From Roseateles amylovorans (GTDB lineage: Bacteria; Pseudomonadota; Gammaproteobacteria; Burkholderiales; Burkholderiaceae_C): a DNA stretch of 64,000 nt. Position numbers and translations under genes: made by a program. Numbering within the stretch: position 1 is the stretch's first letter; each line of letters begins with the position of its first letter. Under the pieces are notes generated by a model. It searched no databases, was not told the origin of the DNA, and was given only the letters and a program-made list of their open reading frames with translations. Of the stretch, positions 1-7,821 are shown piece after piece. The stretch lies in NCBI RefSeq assembly GCF_025398155.2, contig NZ_CP104562.2, positions 1,798,001 to 1,862,000 on the forward strand, read 5' to 3'.

Positions 1-426
1 GATCGCGATGAACAGGAAGGCCACCATGGAGCCGAAGAAGCGGGCGGACGAGGTGCCCTGCGCGCCGGTCGCCGGATCGAAGAAGCCGGCGAAGTTCAGC
101 CCCATCTGCAAGCCGATCAGTTCACCGGCGAACTCCAGCGAAGCAAAGACCAGGCGCACCGCAAAGCCCATGGCCAGGCCGATCAGCAGCTGCTGGCCGA
201 CGACCGACAGCAGCACGGGCAGCGAATTCAAGGGGATGACCGGCATCTCCGGCAGCGACGGCTGGGCTGCCACCGCGATGAACATCGCCAGGCCGATGCG
301 CACCCGGGTCGGCACGCTGCGCTGGCTGAACACCGGCATGCCGGCGAACAGCGCCAGGGTGCGGAGGAAGGGCCAGAGCAGCGGATTGATCCAGGCCATG
401 ACCTGGGCTTCGCTGAAGGTGAGCAC
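1..426 (-). CDS. fliR: FliR, flagellar export gate protein (partial, C-terminus off the left edge)
   Basis: Export-gate membrane subunit that assembles with FliP and FliQ inside the MS ring. Only the first 142 codons are in the window; the gene continues beyond position 1. I start it at a GTG at 426-424 (reading VLTFSEAQVMAW), 12 bases after the fliQ stop, because the FliR-like sequence begins there and no suitable in-frame ATG lies upstream. Visible family traits are several hydrophobic segments, an early SVPTRVRIGLA-type stretch and the LIGLQMGLNFAGFFDP-like region typical of FliR. It is the last visible gene of the minus-strand operon. Identity is firm; the GTG start is inferred. Confidence 0.93.
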   Translation of the reverse strand, partial: MLTFSEAQVMAWINPLLWPFLRTLALFAGMPVFSQRSVPTRVRIGLAMFIAVAAQPSLPEMPVIPLNSLPVLLSVVGQQLLIGLAMGFAVRLVFASLEFAGELIGLQMGLNFAGFFDPATGAQGTSSARFFGSMVAFLFIAI

Positions 427-438
427 GGGGAGCGGCCT

Positions 439-708
439 TCAGCCCAACGCCTGCGGAATGCTCTGCAAGGTGCGCTGGATGTATTCGACCAGGGTCGTGA
501 TCATCCAGGGACCGGCCACGGCCAGGACCAGCACGGCGGCGACGATCTTGGGCACGAAGGAGAGGGTGGACTCGTTGATCTGCGTGGCCGCCTGGAAGAC
601 GGAGACGAGCACCCCGACAGCGAGCACCGTCAGCAGGATGGGCGCTGCCACCATCAGGAGGACGTACAGCCCTTGCTGGCCGACGGAGAAGACTTGTTGA
701 GCATCCAT
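439..708 (-). CDS. fliQ: FliQ, flagellar export gate protein
   Basis: Small (89-residue) export-gate subunit, the usual FliQ length. It has two transmembrane helices, at about residues 12-38 and 50-75, separated by the conserved ATQINESTLSFVPK loop that defines the FliQ/SctS family. In the inner membrane it stacks around the FliP/FliR core to form the entry channel for rod, hook and filament proteins. It lies between fliP (18-base gap) and fliR (12-base gap) in the conserved order fliO-fliP-fliQ-fliR, so co-transcription is very likely. Nothing odd is seen. Confidence 0.97.
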   Translation of the reverse strand: MDAQQVFSVGQQGLYVLLMVAAPILLTVLAVGVLVSVFQAATQINESTLSFVPKIVAAVLVLAVAGPWMITTLVEYIQRTLQSIPQALG

Positions 709-726
709 GGGGATCGTCTCCTGACG

Positions 727-1596
727 CTACTGAGCGAACGAGGCCGCGAGCGACCCCAGCAACAGGTTCCAGCCGTCCGCCAACACGAACAGCATGAGCT
801 TGAAGGGCAGCGCGACCAGCACCGGCGACAGCATCATCATGCCCAGGCTCATCAGCACACTGGACACGATCATGTCGATCACCAGGAAAGGGATGAAGAT
901 CAGGAACGCGATCTGGAAGGCCGACTTGAGCTCACTGGTGACGAAGGCGGGCACCAGCACGCGGAAGGGCAGGTTCTCGGTGGTGACGTTCGCATCCAGG
1001 CGAGCCAAACGCGAGAACAGCGCCACGTCGGATTGACGCGTCTGCTTGAGCATGAAGGCGCGCATCGGCACCTCGGCGCGCTGCAGGGCGACCTCGAAGC
1101 TGATCTGACCGCTCTGATAGGGCTGATAGGCGTCGGCATAGACGCGGTCCAGCGTCGGGCTCATGACGAAGAAGGTGAGGAACAGCGACAGGCCGACGAT
1201 CACCTGATTCGGTGGCGCGGCCTGGGTACCCAGGGCCTGGCGCAGCAGGGACAGCACGATGACGATGCGGGTGAAGCCGGTCATCATCAACAGCACGGCT
1301 GGCAGGAAGCCCAGGGCGGTGAAGAACAGCAGCGTCTGGATCGGCACCGAATAGCTGTTGCCGCCGGCGCCCTGGCTGATGATCAACGGCACGCTGGCGG
1401 GGCTGCCGGTCTGCTGGGCGAAGGCGGCGGTGCCGATCGCTCCCAGCGCCAGGACGGCGCCCACGCTCAGCCAGCGATGGTGCGGTCCCTTGTCTGTGTG
1501 GTTGTCCGGCCGGTCGTGCGGGCCATCGTGCGGTCGCGGGCCGATGTCAGCCCTCGATGGGGCGGATGTCGGTGGCAACGAGGGCAATGAGGTCAT
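727..1596 (-). CDS. fliP: FliP, flagellar export gate protein
   Basis: Core pore-forming subunit of the flagellar export gate. Hallmarks are the hydrophobic signal segment ending in AFAQ near residue 62, the LLMMTGFTRIVIVLSLLRQA stretch, the PPNQVIVGLSLFLTFFVMSP region and a C-terminal LPFKLMLFVLADGW motif. At 289 residues it is longer than the usual roughly 250 because about 44 residues of Asp/His/Pro/Arg-rich sequence (for example HDGPHDRPDNH) precede the signal-like segment. I see no better internal start, so the extension may be real or the true start may be a non-ATG codon further in. The gap to fliO is 6 bases. Confidence 0.95.
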   Translation of the reverse strand: MTSLPSLPPTSAPSRADIGPRPHDGPHDRPDNHTDKGPHHRWLSVGAVLALGAIGTAAFAQQTGSPASVPLIISQGAGGNSYSVPIQTLLFFTALGFLPAVLLMMTGFTRIVIVLSLLRQALGTQAAPPNQVIVGLSLFLTFFVMSPTLDRVYADAYQPYQSGQISFEVALQRAEVPMRAFMLKQTRQSDVALFSRLARLDANVTTENLPFRVLVPAFVTSELKSAFQIAFLIFIPFLVIDMIVSSVLMSLGMMMLSPVLVALPFKLMLFVLADGWNLLLGSLAASFAQ

Positions 1597-1602
1597 GAGG
1601 GC

Positions 1603-1953
1603 TCAGGTGCCTGGGTTGTCGGAGGGCCGATTGAGCGTGCGTTTGAACAACTGGGCGAACGAGGGTTGCGCGGTCTGGAGTGCGGCGGCTGCGTCGGCTT
1701 GAGGCGGCATCACATGCAGGGTTCGGATTTGCTGACCGGTGATGCCGAGCACCAGCCACTGGCGGTCGTCGCCCTGGCCGACCTCGACGATCACGATGCG
1801 CTGGCTGGGCGCGATGACCAGTTGGGCGACGGTACGCAACTGGCCGCCCAGCGCGCCGCCGCCGAGTGGTGTGCGTTTGAGCAGCCACAGCACGAGGGGG
1901 ATCAGGGCCAGGATGGCCAGGAACCAGAGCACGGGGACGAGGCTTGAGTTCAT
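1603..1953 (-). CDS. fliO: FliO, flagellar export assembly chaperone
   Basis: A 116-residue protein with one N-terminal membrane helix (about residues 5-25) followed by a basic, glycine-rich linker and a small beta-rich cytoplasmic domain containing RIVIVEVGQGDDRQWLVLGI. This is the FliO/MopB layout; FliO helps assemble the FliP ring and is not retained in the core. It precedes fliP by 6 bases. Upstream, between it and fliN, lie 351 non-coding bases with two copies of a dispersed repeat, so fliO-fliR may be partly uncoupled from the genes before them. Confidence 0.9.
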   Translation of the reverse strand: MNSSLVPVLWFLAILALIPLVLWLLKRTPLGGGALGGQLRTVAQLVIAPSQRIVIVEVGQGDDRQWLVLGITGQQIRTLHVMPPQADAAAALQTAQPSFAQLFKRTLNRPSDNPGT

Positions 1954-2078
1954 CGAGGCATTATGGCGTCACGCATGTGAATGACGGCATCTCTCCAGCA
2001 GGCGACCACGGGACAACCAACAGGCAAACCACGCGACCTGGCGACGCGCTCGACCGTCCCCCGTTACAGAGCAGATCG

Positions 2079-2171
2079 AAGAGGCGCGCGAGCGCCGACA
2101 GGTCCAGCGGAGCAACAAGATCCGGCTTTGCCGGGCTCGCTGCTCGGCCCTTTGGGGACCGGCGTGAGCCG
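2079..2171. repeat. Dispersed intergenic repeat, copy 1 (about 93 bp)
   Basis: First of two direct copies in the 351-bp gap between fliO and fliN. It begins AAGAGGCGCGCGAGCGCCGA and ends GGCGTGAGCCG. Internally it carries the small dyad CCGGC-TTT-GCCGG. It differs from copy 2 at only a few bases and in a short indel in the G/C run near its end. I recall similar elements as dispersed intergenic repeats in this bacterial group; that is memory, not a search. Confidence 0.85.
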
Positions 2172-2199
2172 TTCCAACCACCCCTCGCAGCGCAACCCA

Positions 2200-2294
2200 A
2201 AGAGGCGCGCGAGCGCCGACAGATCAAGCGGAGCAACGAGATCCGGCTTTGCCGGGCTCGCTGCTCGCCCCCCTGGGGGGGCCGGCGTGAGCCG
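2200..2294. repeat. Dispersed intergenic repeat, copy 2 (about 95 bp)
   Basis: Second copy, offset by 121 bases from the first. It contains the longer CCCCCCTGGGGGGG dyad where copy 1 has GGCCCTTTGGGGA. The flagellin-type GC dyads in both copies could form hairpins in the fliN-fliO transcript. The rest of the 1954-2304 gap (1954-2078 and 2172-2199) shows no gene or clear signal. Confidence 0.85.
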
Positions 2295-2304
2295 GTAGGG
2301 GGGG

Positions 2305-2748
2305 TCACGCTTTACTTAATCTGCGCATGCGCTCGGAGGGCGTCACGATGTCGGTCAAGCGAATACCAAATTTGTCGTTCACCACCACCACCTCGCCCTG
2401 GGCGATCAGGTAGCCGTTCACCAGCACGTCCATCGGCTCGCCGGCCAACGCATCCAATTCCACCACCGACCCTTGCGCCAGCTGCAAGATGTTCTTGATC
2501 GGGATCCGGGTGCGGCCCAGCTCCACCGTCAACTGGACCGGGATGTCCAGGATCATGTTGATGTCGCTGCCCGGCAGGTTGCCCGGGGTCGGCGAGAAAT
2601 TGGCGAAGGTGGCCGGCGCGACCTGTTCAGTCACTGCCTGCACCTCTTCGACCACATTGCTGGTCGAGGGCGCGGCCTCGGCCAGGGCCGCGGCCCATTC
2701 GGCCGCCATTGCGTCCTGTTCGTCCATGGAGTTCGGCGTGTCAGCCAT
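2305..2748 (-). CDS. fliN: FliN, C-ring switch protein
   Basis: 147-residue switch protein that forms the lower C-ring and docks the FliH-FliI ATPase complex. The C-terminal SpoA/SpoC domain (about residues 70-145) is clear: DIPVQLTVELGRTRIPIKNI, then LAGEPMDVLVNGYLIAQGEV and KFGIRLTDIV. The first 65 residues are an acidic, Ala-rich low-complexity arm, longer than in short FliN proteins. I start at the ATG whose codons overlap the fliM stop (ATGGCTGA, 8-base overlap) rather than the ATG 24 bases upstream, since overlapping starts are typical here. No oddity beyond the arm. Confidence 0.95.
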   Translation of the reverse strand: MADTPNSMDEQDAMAAEWAAALAEAAPSTSNVVEEVQAVTEQVAPATFANFSPTPGNLPGSDINMILDIPVQLTVELGRTRIPIKNILQLAQGSVVELDALAGEPMDVLVNGYLIAQGEVVVVNDKFGIRLTDIVTPSERMRRLSKA

Positions 2749-3742
2749 TGCGGGCTCCCAGCCAGCCGGCATCCGGGCCGGTCAGCAGCTTTTCAATCTT
2801 GATCGAGTATTTGCCGTTGGACGTGCCGTAGTGGCAGTCGAACACCGGCACACCATCCACCTTGGCCTGGATGATCTGTTCGAGGTCCAGCTCGATGAAG
2901 TCACCCGGCTTGAAGGCCAGCAACTGCTCCACCGTGGCCGGCGCCTGCGCCAGTTCGGCCACCAGCTCCACTTCGGCCGACTGGATCTGGTGCTTGAGCA
3001 GATTCACCCAGCGCCGGTCCGGCTCGGTGGAGTCGCCCTGCGTGGTGCTGTAGAGCACATCGCGGATTGGCTCCAGCGTCGAATACGGAATGCAGAAATA
3101 CACCGTGCCGCTGGTCTCGCCGATTTCCAGCGTGAACGAGGTGGAGACCACGATCTCGCTCGGCGTGGCGATGTTGGCGAACTGCGGCTGCATCTCCGAA
3201 CGCTGGTATTCCAGCTCGAGCGGATAGATGCCCTTCCAGGCCTTGAGGTATTCCTGCGTGATCACCTCGACCAGGCGCAGGATCACCCGTTGCTCGGTTG
3301 CCGAGAAATCACGACCCTCGATGCGGGTGTGGAACTTGCCGATGCCGCCGAACAGCGAATCGATCACCGCGAACACCAGGGTCGGGTCGCACACGATCAG
3401 CCCGTTGCCGCGAAGCGGTTTCACCGACACGATGTTGAAGTTGGTTGGCACCACGATTTCCCGCAGGAAGGCGCTGTACTTCTGGACCTTGATGCCGCCG
3501 ATCGCCACTTCCGGGCTCTTGCGGATGAAGTTGAACAGGCCGATGCGGATGTTGCGGGCGAAGCGTTCGTTGATGATTTCCATCGTGGGCATGCGCCCAC
3601 GGACGATCCGCTCCTGACTGGCCAGGTTGTATTCGCGAATGCCACCGCTTTGGACCTCTTCGGCCTCGAGCTTCTGGCTTTCGCCGGTGATGCCCTGCAG
3701 CAGGGCATCGACTTCGTCTTGCGACAGGATTTGCTGATTCAT
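2741..3742 (-). CDS. fliM: FliM, C-ring switch protein and CheY-P target
   Basis: 333 residues, usual length. The N-terminus MNQQILSQDEVDALLQG is the CheY-P-binding peptide (the [D/E]-x-DALL motif). The middle domain contains the FliG-contacting GGIGKFHTRIEGRDFS segment (GGxG near residue 130). The C-terminal SpoA domain (about 245-325) pairs with FliN. It sits between fliL (25 bases) and fliN (overlapping) in the canonical order. It receives the signal from the CheY encoded at 36554 in this same window. Confidence 0.98.
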   Translation of the reverse strand: MNQQILSQDEVDALLQGITGESQKLEAEEVQSGGIREYNLASQERIVRGRMPTMEIINERFARNIRIGLFNFIRKSPEVAIGGIKVQKYSAFLREIVVPTNFNIVSVKPLRGNGLIVCDPTLVFAVIDSLFGGIGKFHTRIEGRDFSATEQRVILRLVEVITQEYLKAWKGIYPLELEYQRSEMQPQFANIATPSEIVVSTSFTLEIGETSGTVYFCIPYSTLEPIRDVLYSTTQGDSTEPDRRWVNLLKHQIQSAEVELVAELAQAPATVEQLLAFKPGDFIELDLEQIIQAKVDGVPVFDCHYGTSNGKYSIKIEKLLTGPDAGWLGARNG

Positions 3743-3767
3743 CGCCTGGTCCCTTCGGGATGCCCGC

Positions 3768-4352
3768 TCACTGCACGATGAAGGTGGAGAACAGGACTTG
3801 CGTCACCGGGCTCTCGACCGCGCGCTTTTTCTTCTTCTTTTTCTTGGGTGCGCTGTCGGCGGCTTCGTCTTCCTCGTCGTCCAGCTCGATGCCCATGGGC
3901 CGCACCGCCTCGCGACGGATTTCCTTGGCCAGTTGCTCCTTGCCCTCGATGCTCAGCAATTCGGTGGAGGTCTTGTGCGAGAGCACGATCAGCACGTTGT
4001 TGCGGATCGCCGGCATGTAGGCCTTGAGCTGGTCGGCAAACTTCGGATCGTTGACTTCCAGCGTGATGCCGATCTGGGCAAAGCGGTCGACTTCCTTGTC
4101 GGCCAGGTTCACGGTGAACGGATCCAGCGGGACGAAGGTGGGCGGCGTGCCGGGCTTGACATGGGCGGCGGCGGCCGGCTTTTCCTCCACGGCCCCTTCC
4201 TCGTCTTCCGCGGCTTGCGCCTTCTTCTTCATCATCAGCAGCGCGCCCACGCCGGCGAGCACCAGCACCAGCACGATGGCGATGATGATGATCAGCTTCT
4301 TCTTGCCTCCGCCCTTGGGGGCGGCATCAGTGCCGACAGCGGCAGTGGCCAT
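3768..4352 (-). CDS. fliL: FliL, stator-associated basal body protein
   Basis: 194 residues. A membrane helix (about residues 19-40) follows a short GGGKKK cytoplasmic tail. The periplasmic domain carries family features: PTFVPLDPFTVNLADKE, FAQIGITLEV and the C-terminal VTQVLFSTFIVQ. FliL surrounds MotAB stators and supports torque. Unusually, a run of seven lysines (about residues 172-178) flanked by acidic and alanine-rich sequence is inserted just before the conserved C-terminal strand. It is the first gene after a 126-bp gap from fliK. Confidence 0.94.
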   Translation of the reverse strand: MATAAVGTDAAPKGGGKKKLIIIIAIVLVLVLAGVGALLMMKKKAQAAEDEEGAVEEKPAAAAHVKPGTPPTFVPLDPFTVNLADKEVDRFAQIGITLEVNDPKFADQLKAYMPAIRNNVLIVLSHKTSTELLSIEGKEQLAKEIRREAVRPMGIELDDEEDEAADSAPKKKKKKKRAVESPVTQVLFSTFIVQ

Positions 4353-4439
4353 GGGGCGCTCCTATGCGGGATGGACGATTCAATGGCGTCCATTGTGGGC
4401 CGAACGCCCGAGCCTGCAAGCCTGGAAAAGGCAGGGAAA

Positions 4440-4491
4440 TCAGGCGTACCGGTCAGGCGTACCGGCCAGGCCTAGAGGTCAGGCGTAGAGG
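4440..4491. repeat. 13-bp tandem repeat, four units, spanning the fliK stop
   Basis: Four consecutive 13-base units: TCAGGCGTACCGG twice, then CCAGGCCTAGAGG, then TCAGGCGTAGAGG. The last unit encodes the final residues and stop of fliK on the minus strand (stop complement at 4479-4481). The array lies in the 126-bp fliK-fliL gap; the remainder of that gap shows nothing definite. Confidence 0.85.
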
Positions 4492-5870
4492 TCCACCAGT
4501 CCTCGGGGCGGGGTACGGCGTTCGGCGCGGCCGGCGCCGGCCAGGCCGCCATCGTCCTGGCTGCCGGCTCCACCGCGGCGACTGCCGCGCTCGCCCTGCG
4601 ACTCGCGACCGTTCTGGTCGCTGCCGGACTGTTGCTGGGCAAACACGCCGCCGCCGCTCAGGGTCAGGCCCTGGCTTTGCAGTGCGGCGGCGAGGTCCGG
4701 CAGGCTGCGCTCGAGCACGTCGCGAGTGGCGGCCTGTTCGGCATGGAAGTTGACCTGCGCCTGCTGGCCGTCGACCTGGATGTGGATCGCGACCGGGCCC
4801 ATCTCGGCCGGATTGAGCTGAAGCTGCGCCTCATGCACACCGTCCTGGATCAACAGGCTGACGCTGGCTGACAGCTCGGGCGCGAAATCGGGGCTGTGCA
4901 TCGGCTGCGACAGCGGGACGGTGGGCGCCTCGCTTCGACTGGACGCGGCTCCGCCGCCCACCGACGAGCTGGCGCCGCCCTGCGCAGCGGCCAGCAGGGC
5001 CTCGAAGCTGTGCGCGGGGGCACCGTTGGCGGGCTTGGCGTCGGTCATGGCGACCTCGTGCGCGCCGTGGCTGGATTGGGCGGCTTCCAGGCCATCGGCC
5101 TGTGTGGCGGCATCCATGGCCTCGCCGCGTGCGGCTTGGCGCAGTTCCTGTTGGAGCTGGCGCGCATCCTGCAGCGCGCCGGCATGGCCGGGCTTGCCGT
5201 GAGGGTTGCCGCTGATGGCGGTGTCCGCCGCCTTCGCATCCGGCTGATCGCCTTGTGTCACAACGGCCCGGGCATCGAGCTTGGCCTCCGGGGGCGCCTC
5301 GCCGCGCAGCATCGCGAGGATCTGCTGGGCGGGCGTGGCGGTGGCGTCGGTCTTGCTGTCGTCCGGGGTCGCCTCGTCGCTCGACTTGGCATCGCGGGCC
5401 TGGACCTCGCCGCCGGTCTCCTGGCTGCCTTTGGCTGCGTTGGCGCGCGCGGTGTCTGCTGCATTGGCAGCGTCCGACGCTGCCGCGTCGGTGGCCGGGC
5501 CGTCCTTGGATGCCGGCTTGGCTGGCGACTTGGGGGTGTCGGATTGACGATTGGCGGCGGTGCGGTTGGCCGCGTTGCGCGCGGCCAGCTTGTTCTCGTC
5601 CTGCGACGCGGCGTTCTCAGGCCTGGGCGCGGGCGCCTTGGCCGATTGAGCGCTAGCCTGCGGCGTCGGCGTCGGCGCAGGCGCAGGGGGCGTTGGCACT
5701 GGGACCGGCGCCTTCATCTGCTGGCTGCTCTGGTTGAGCCATTGAGAGAAGGGCGGCGTGCCCGCGTGGGCGTTGTTGGCGCCTTCCTTGCGGCCGTTAG
5801 CGTTCACGCCGAGGGCGCCCACGGCACCGTTGGTGCCGAAGAGGGGGGTGTTCTGCTGGATCAGGCTCAT
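4479..5870 (-). CDS. fliK: FliK, hook-length control protein
   Basis: 463-residue export-substrate ruler that measures hook length and triggers FlhB substrate switching. The first roughly 300 residues are Ala/Pro/Lys/Asp-rich and disordered-looking, as expected of the secreted ruler. The conserved hook-length domain is at about residues 335-420, with QLQLNPAEMGPVAIHIQVDG and VNFHAEQAATRDVLERSLPD-type sequence. After it comes a Gly/Ser/Gln/Arg tail. It starts 11 bases after the fliJ stop. Its last codons fall in a 13-bp tandem array, so the extreme C-terminus may vary among relatives. Confidence 0.95.
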   Translation of the reverse strand: MSLIQQNTPLFGTNGAVGALGVNANGRKEGANNAHAGTPPFSQWLNQSSQQMKAPVPVPTPPAPAPTPTPQASAQSAKAPAPRPENAASQDENKLAARNAANRTAANRQSDTPKSPAKPASKDGPATDAAASDAANAADTARANAAKGSQETGGEVQARDAKSSDEATPDDSKTDATATPAQQILAMLRGEAPPEAKLDARAVVTQGDQPDAKAADTAISGNPHGKPGHAGALQDARQLQQELRQAARGEAMDAATQADGLEAAQSSHGAHEVAMTDAKPANGAPAHSFEALLAAAQGGASSSVGGGAASSRSEAPTVPLSQPMHSPDFAPELSASVSLLIQDGVHEAQLQLNPAEMGPVAIHIQVDGQQAQVNFHAEQAATRDVLERSLPDLAAALQSQGLTLSGGGVFAQQQSGSDQNGRESQGERGSRRGGAGSQDDGGLAGAGRAERRTPPRGLVDLYA

Positions 5871-5881
5871 GACGCGGGTCC

Positions 5882-6352
5882 TCAGGCGACCAGGCGGGTC
5901 AGCGGGTTGCTGCTCCGGGCGGCGGCGCGGGCGGCCTGCTCGTCGGTGCTGCGCTGTTCCTGGCGCATCTGGGTGCGCAGGGTTTCGGCGCGACGGCGCT
6001 CGATCAGCTTGCGCACCGAGGCCACGCGCATCTCACGCTCGCGCAGGACGTCCCGTGCGGCATTCAGGCGCTGGTCGGCGAAGTCGGCAATGCCGCTTTG
6101 CTGGCCGATCGCCTGGTCCAGGCGACCGCCGAAGTTCTGGTAGCAGCCCAGGATCTGGACCGTGGTGCGTTGCGCAAACTCCTGCGACCAGCGCTGCCGA
6201 TAGTCCTGGCGGTACTGGGACAGTTGCTCCTGCTGATGTTTGGCGGCATCCGCACGGGCCTGCGCATCACGCAGATGGCGCAGGGCCTCGTCGCGCTCGG
6301 CTTCAGCGCGTTCCAGGAGAACTGTCAGAGCCTGGAGATTGGATGAACTCAT
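5882..6352 (-). CDS. fliJ: FliJ, export ATPase stalk protein
   Basis: 156 residues, almost entirely heptad-like helical sequence rich in Glu, Arg, Gln and Ala, with LTVLLERAEAERDEALRHL near the start. FliJ forms the antiparallel coiled-coil stalk inserted in the FliI hexamer and contacts FlhA. It lies between fliI (44-base gap) and fliK (11 bases), the conserved position. Sequence identity in this family is low; assignment rests on length, coiled-coil character and order. Confidence 0.92.
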   Translation of the reverse strand: MSSSNLQALTVLLERAEAERDEALRHLRDAQARADAAKHQQEQLSQYRQDYRQRWSQEFAQRTTVQILGCYQNFGGRLDQAIGQQSGIADFADQRLNAARDVLREREMRVASVRKLIERRRAETLRTQMRQEQRSTDEQAARAAARSSNPLTRLVA

Positions 6353-6396
6353 GGGGACGACCTCGTGTCACGGATTTCGGCGGAATTCGACGGCTT

Positions 6397-7821
6397 TCAC
6401 GCGAAACTCAGTGTGGCGCCCAACTGGGACAGGCAATCCGCCAAAGAAGCGGGTGAATGCATGTCTTGTTGAAGCAATCGGACCATGTCGCCGTGCAGGC
6501 GCACCGCCGTGTCCAGATCGAGATCGTGCCCCGGTTGATAGGCGCCGAGTTGGATCAGGTCCCTCGCCTTGTTGTATTTCGCGAGCAATTGCCGGAATCG
6601 GCGAGCAAGTTCGACATGGCGGCGGTCGGCGACGCTGGTCATGACCCGGGAAATCGACCGTTCCACATCGATGGCCGGGTAATGGCCGCCCTCGGCCAGC
6701 TCCCGGCTGAGGACGATGTGGCCGTCCAGAATGCCTCGGGCGGCGTCGGCGATCGGATCTTGCTGGTCATCGCCTTCGGACAGCACGGTGTAGAAGGCGG
6801 TGATCGAGCCTTCTCCCGCCAAGCCGTTGCCGCTGCGCTCCACCAACTGCGGAAGCTTCGCAAAACAGGAAGGGGGATAACCTTTGGTGGCCGGCGGTTC
6901 GCCGATGGCGAGGGCAATCTCCCGCTGCGCCATGGCGTAGCGGGTCAGCGAATCCATCAGCAGCAGCACATGCTGGCCACGGTCGCGGAAGTGCTCGGCG
7001 ATGGCGGTGGCATAGCTGGCCCCCTGCATGCGCAGCAGTGGCGGGGCATCGGCAGGCGCGGCGACGACCACGCTGCGGCGCAGGCCGTCCTCGCCCAGGA
7101 TGTCCTCGATGAACTCCTTCACTTCGCGGCCGCGCTCGCCGATCAGGCCGACGACGATCACATCCGCTTCGGTGTAGCGGGCCATCATGCCCAGCAGCAC
7201 CGACTTGCCGACGCCGGTGCCGGCGAACAGGCCCAGGCGCTGGCCACGGCCGACAGTCAGCAGCGAGTTGATTGCCCGCACGCCGGTGTCCAGCGGCCGG
7301 CGCACCGGATCGCGGTCCATGGCATTGATCGGGCGACGCACCATGGGCTCGTCGCGGACCTCCAGCAGCGGGCCGGCGCGGTCCAGCGGATGGCCCTGTG
7401 GATCGACCACCCGACCCAGCAGGCCATCGCCCATCGGCAGGTGCAGGCCACGGTCTTCGTCGCGGCGCCACGGATGGCGGACCTCCCCGAGCGCGGGCCC
7501 GTGCAGGGCGGCAGGACGGGGCAGCACCATCGCGCCGCTGGCCAGACCGTGGATCTCGTCCGTCGGCATCAGATAGGCGCGGTCACCGGAAAAGCCCACC
7601 ACCTCTGCCTGCACCGGCCGCTGGCCGCGCCGCGGGCTGGCCGCAGAGGAGGGCATGTGGATCTCGCAGACCGAGCCCACTGGCACCTTCACCCCGGTGG
7701 CCTCCAGCACCAGACCGGCCACCCGCACCAGCTTGCCCTGCGGTTCCAGCGTCGGCGCATTGCCGGCGAAGTTCTCCAGGTCATCCAGGTACTGGCGCCA
7801 ACGGTCGGTGCGTGCGTTCAT
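6397..7821 (-). CDS. fliI: FliI, flagellum-specific ATPase
   Basis: 474 residues, usual length. Hexameric cytoplasmic ATPase that unfolds and feeds export substrates. Visible motifs include the Walker A loop GLFAGTGVGKSVLLG near residues 200-215, VVGLIGERGREVKEF, the Walker B region HVLLLMDSLTRYAMAQREI and the GYPPSCFAKLPQLVERSG segment typical of FliI/SctN. The start ATG overlaps the fliH stop by 4 bases (ATGA), indicating translational coupling with its regulator FliH. Confidence 0.98.
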   Translation of the reverse strand: MNARTDRWRQYLDDLENFAGNAPTLEPQGKLVRVAGLVLEATGVKVPVGSVCEIHMPSSAASPRRGQRPVQAEVVGFSGDRAYLMPTDEIHGLASGAMVLPRPAALHGPALGEVRHPWRRDEDRGLHLPMGDGLLGRVVDPQGHPLDRAGPLLEVRDEPMVRRPINAMDRDPVRRPLDTGVRAINSLLTVGRGQRLGLFAGTGVGKSVLLGMMARYTEADVIVVGLIGERGREVKEFIEDILGEDGLRRSVVVAAPADAPPLLRMQGASYATAIAEHFRDRGQHVLLLMDSLTRYAMAQREIALAIGEPPATKGYPPSCFAKLPQLVERSGNGLAGEGSITAFYTVLSEGDDQQDPIADAARGILDGHIVLSRELAEGGHYPAIDVERSISRVMTSVADRRHVELARRFRQLLAKYNKARDLIQLGAYQPGHDLDLDTAVRLHGDMVRLLQQDMHSPASLADCLSQLGATLSFA

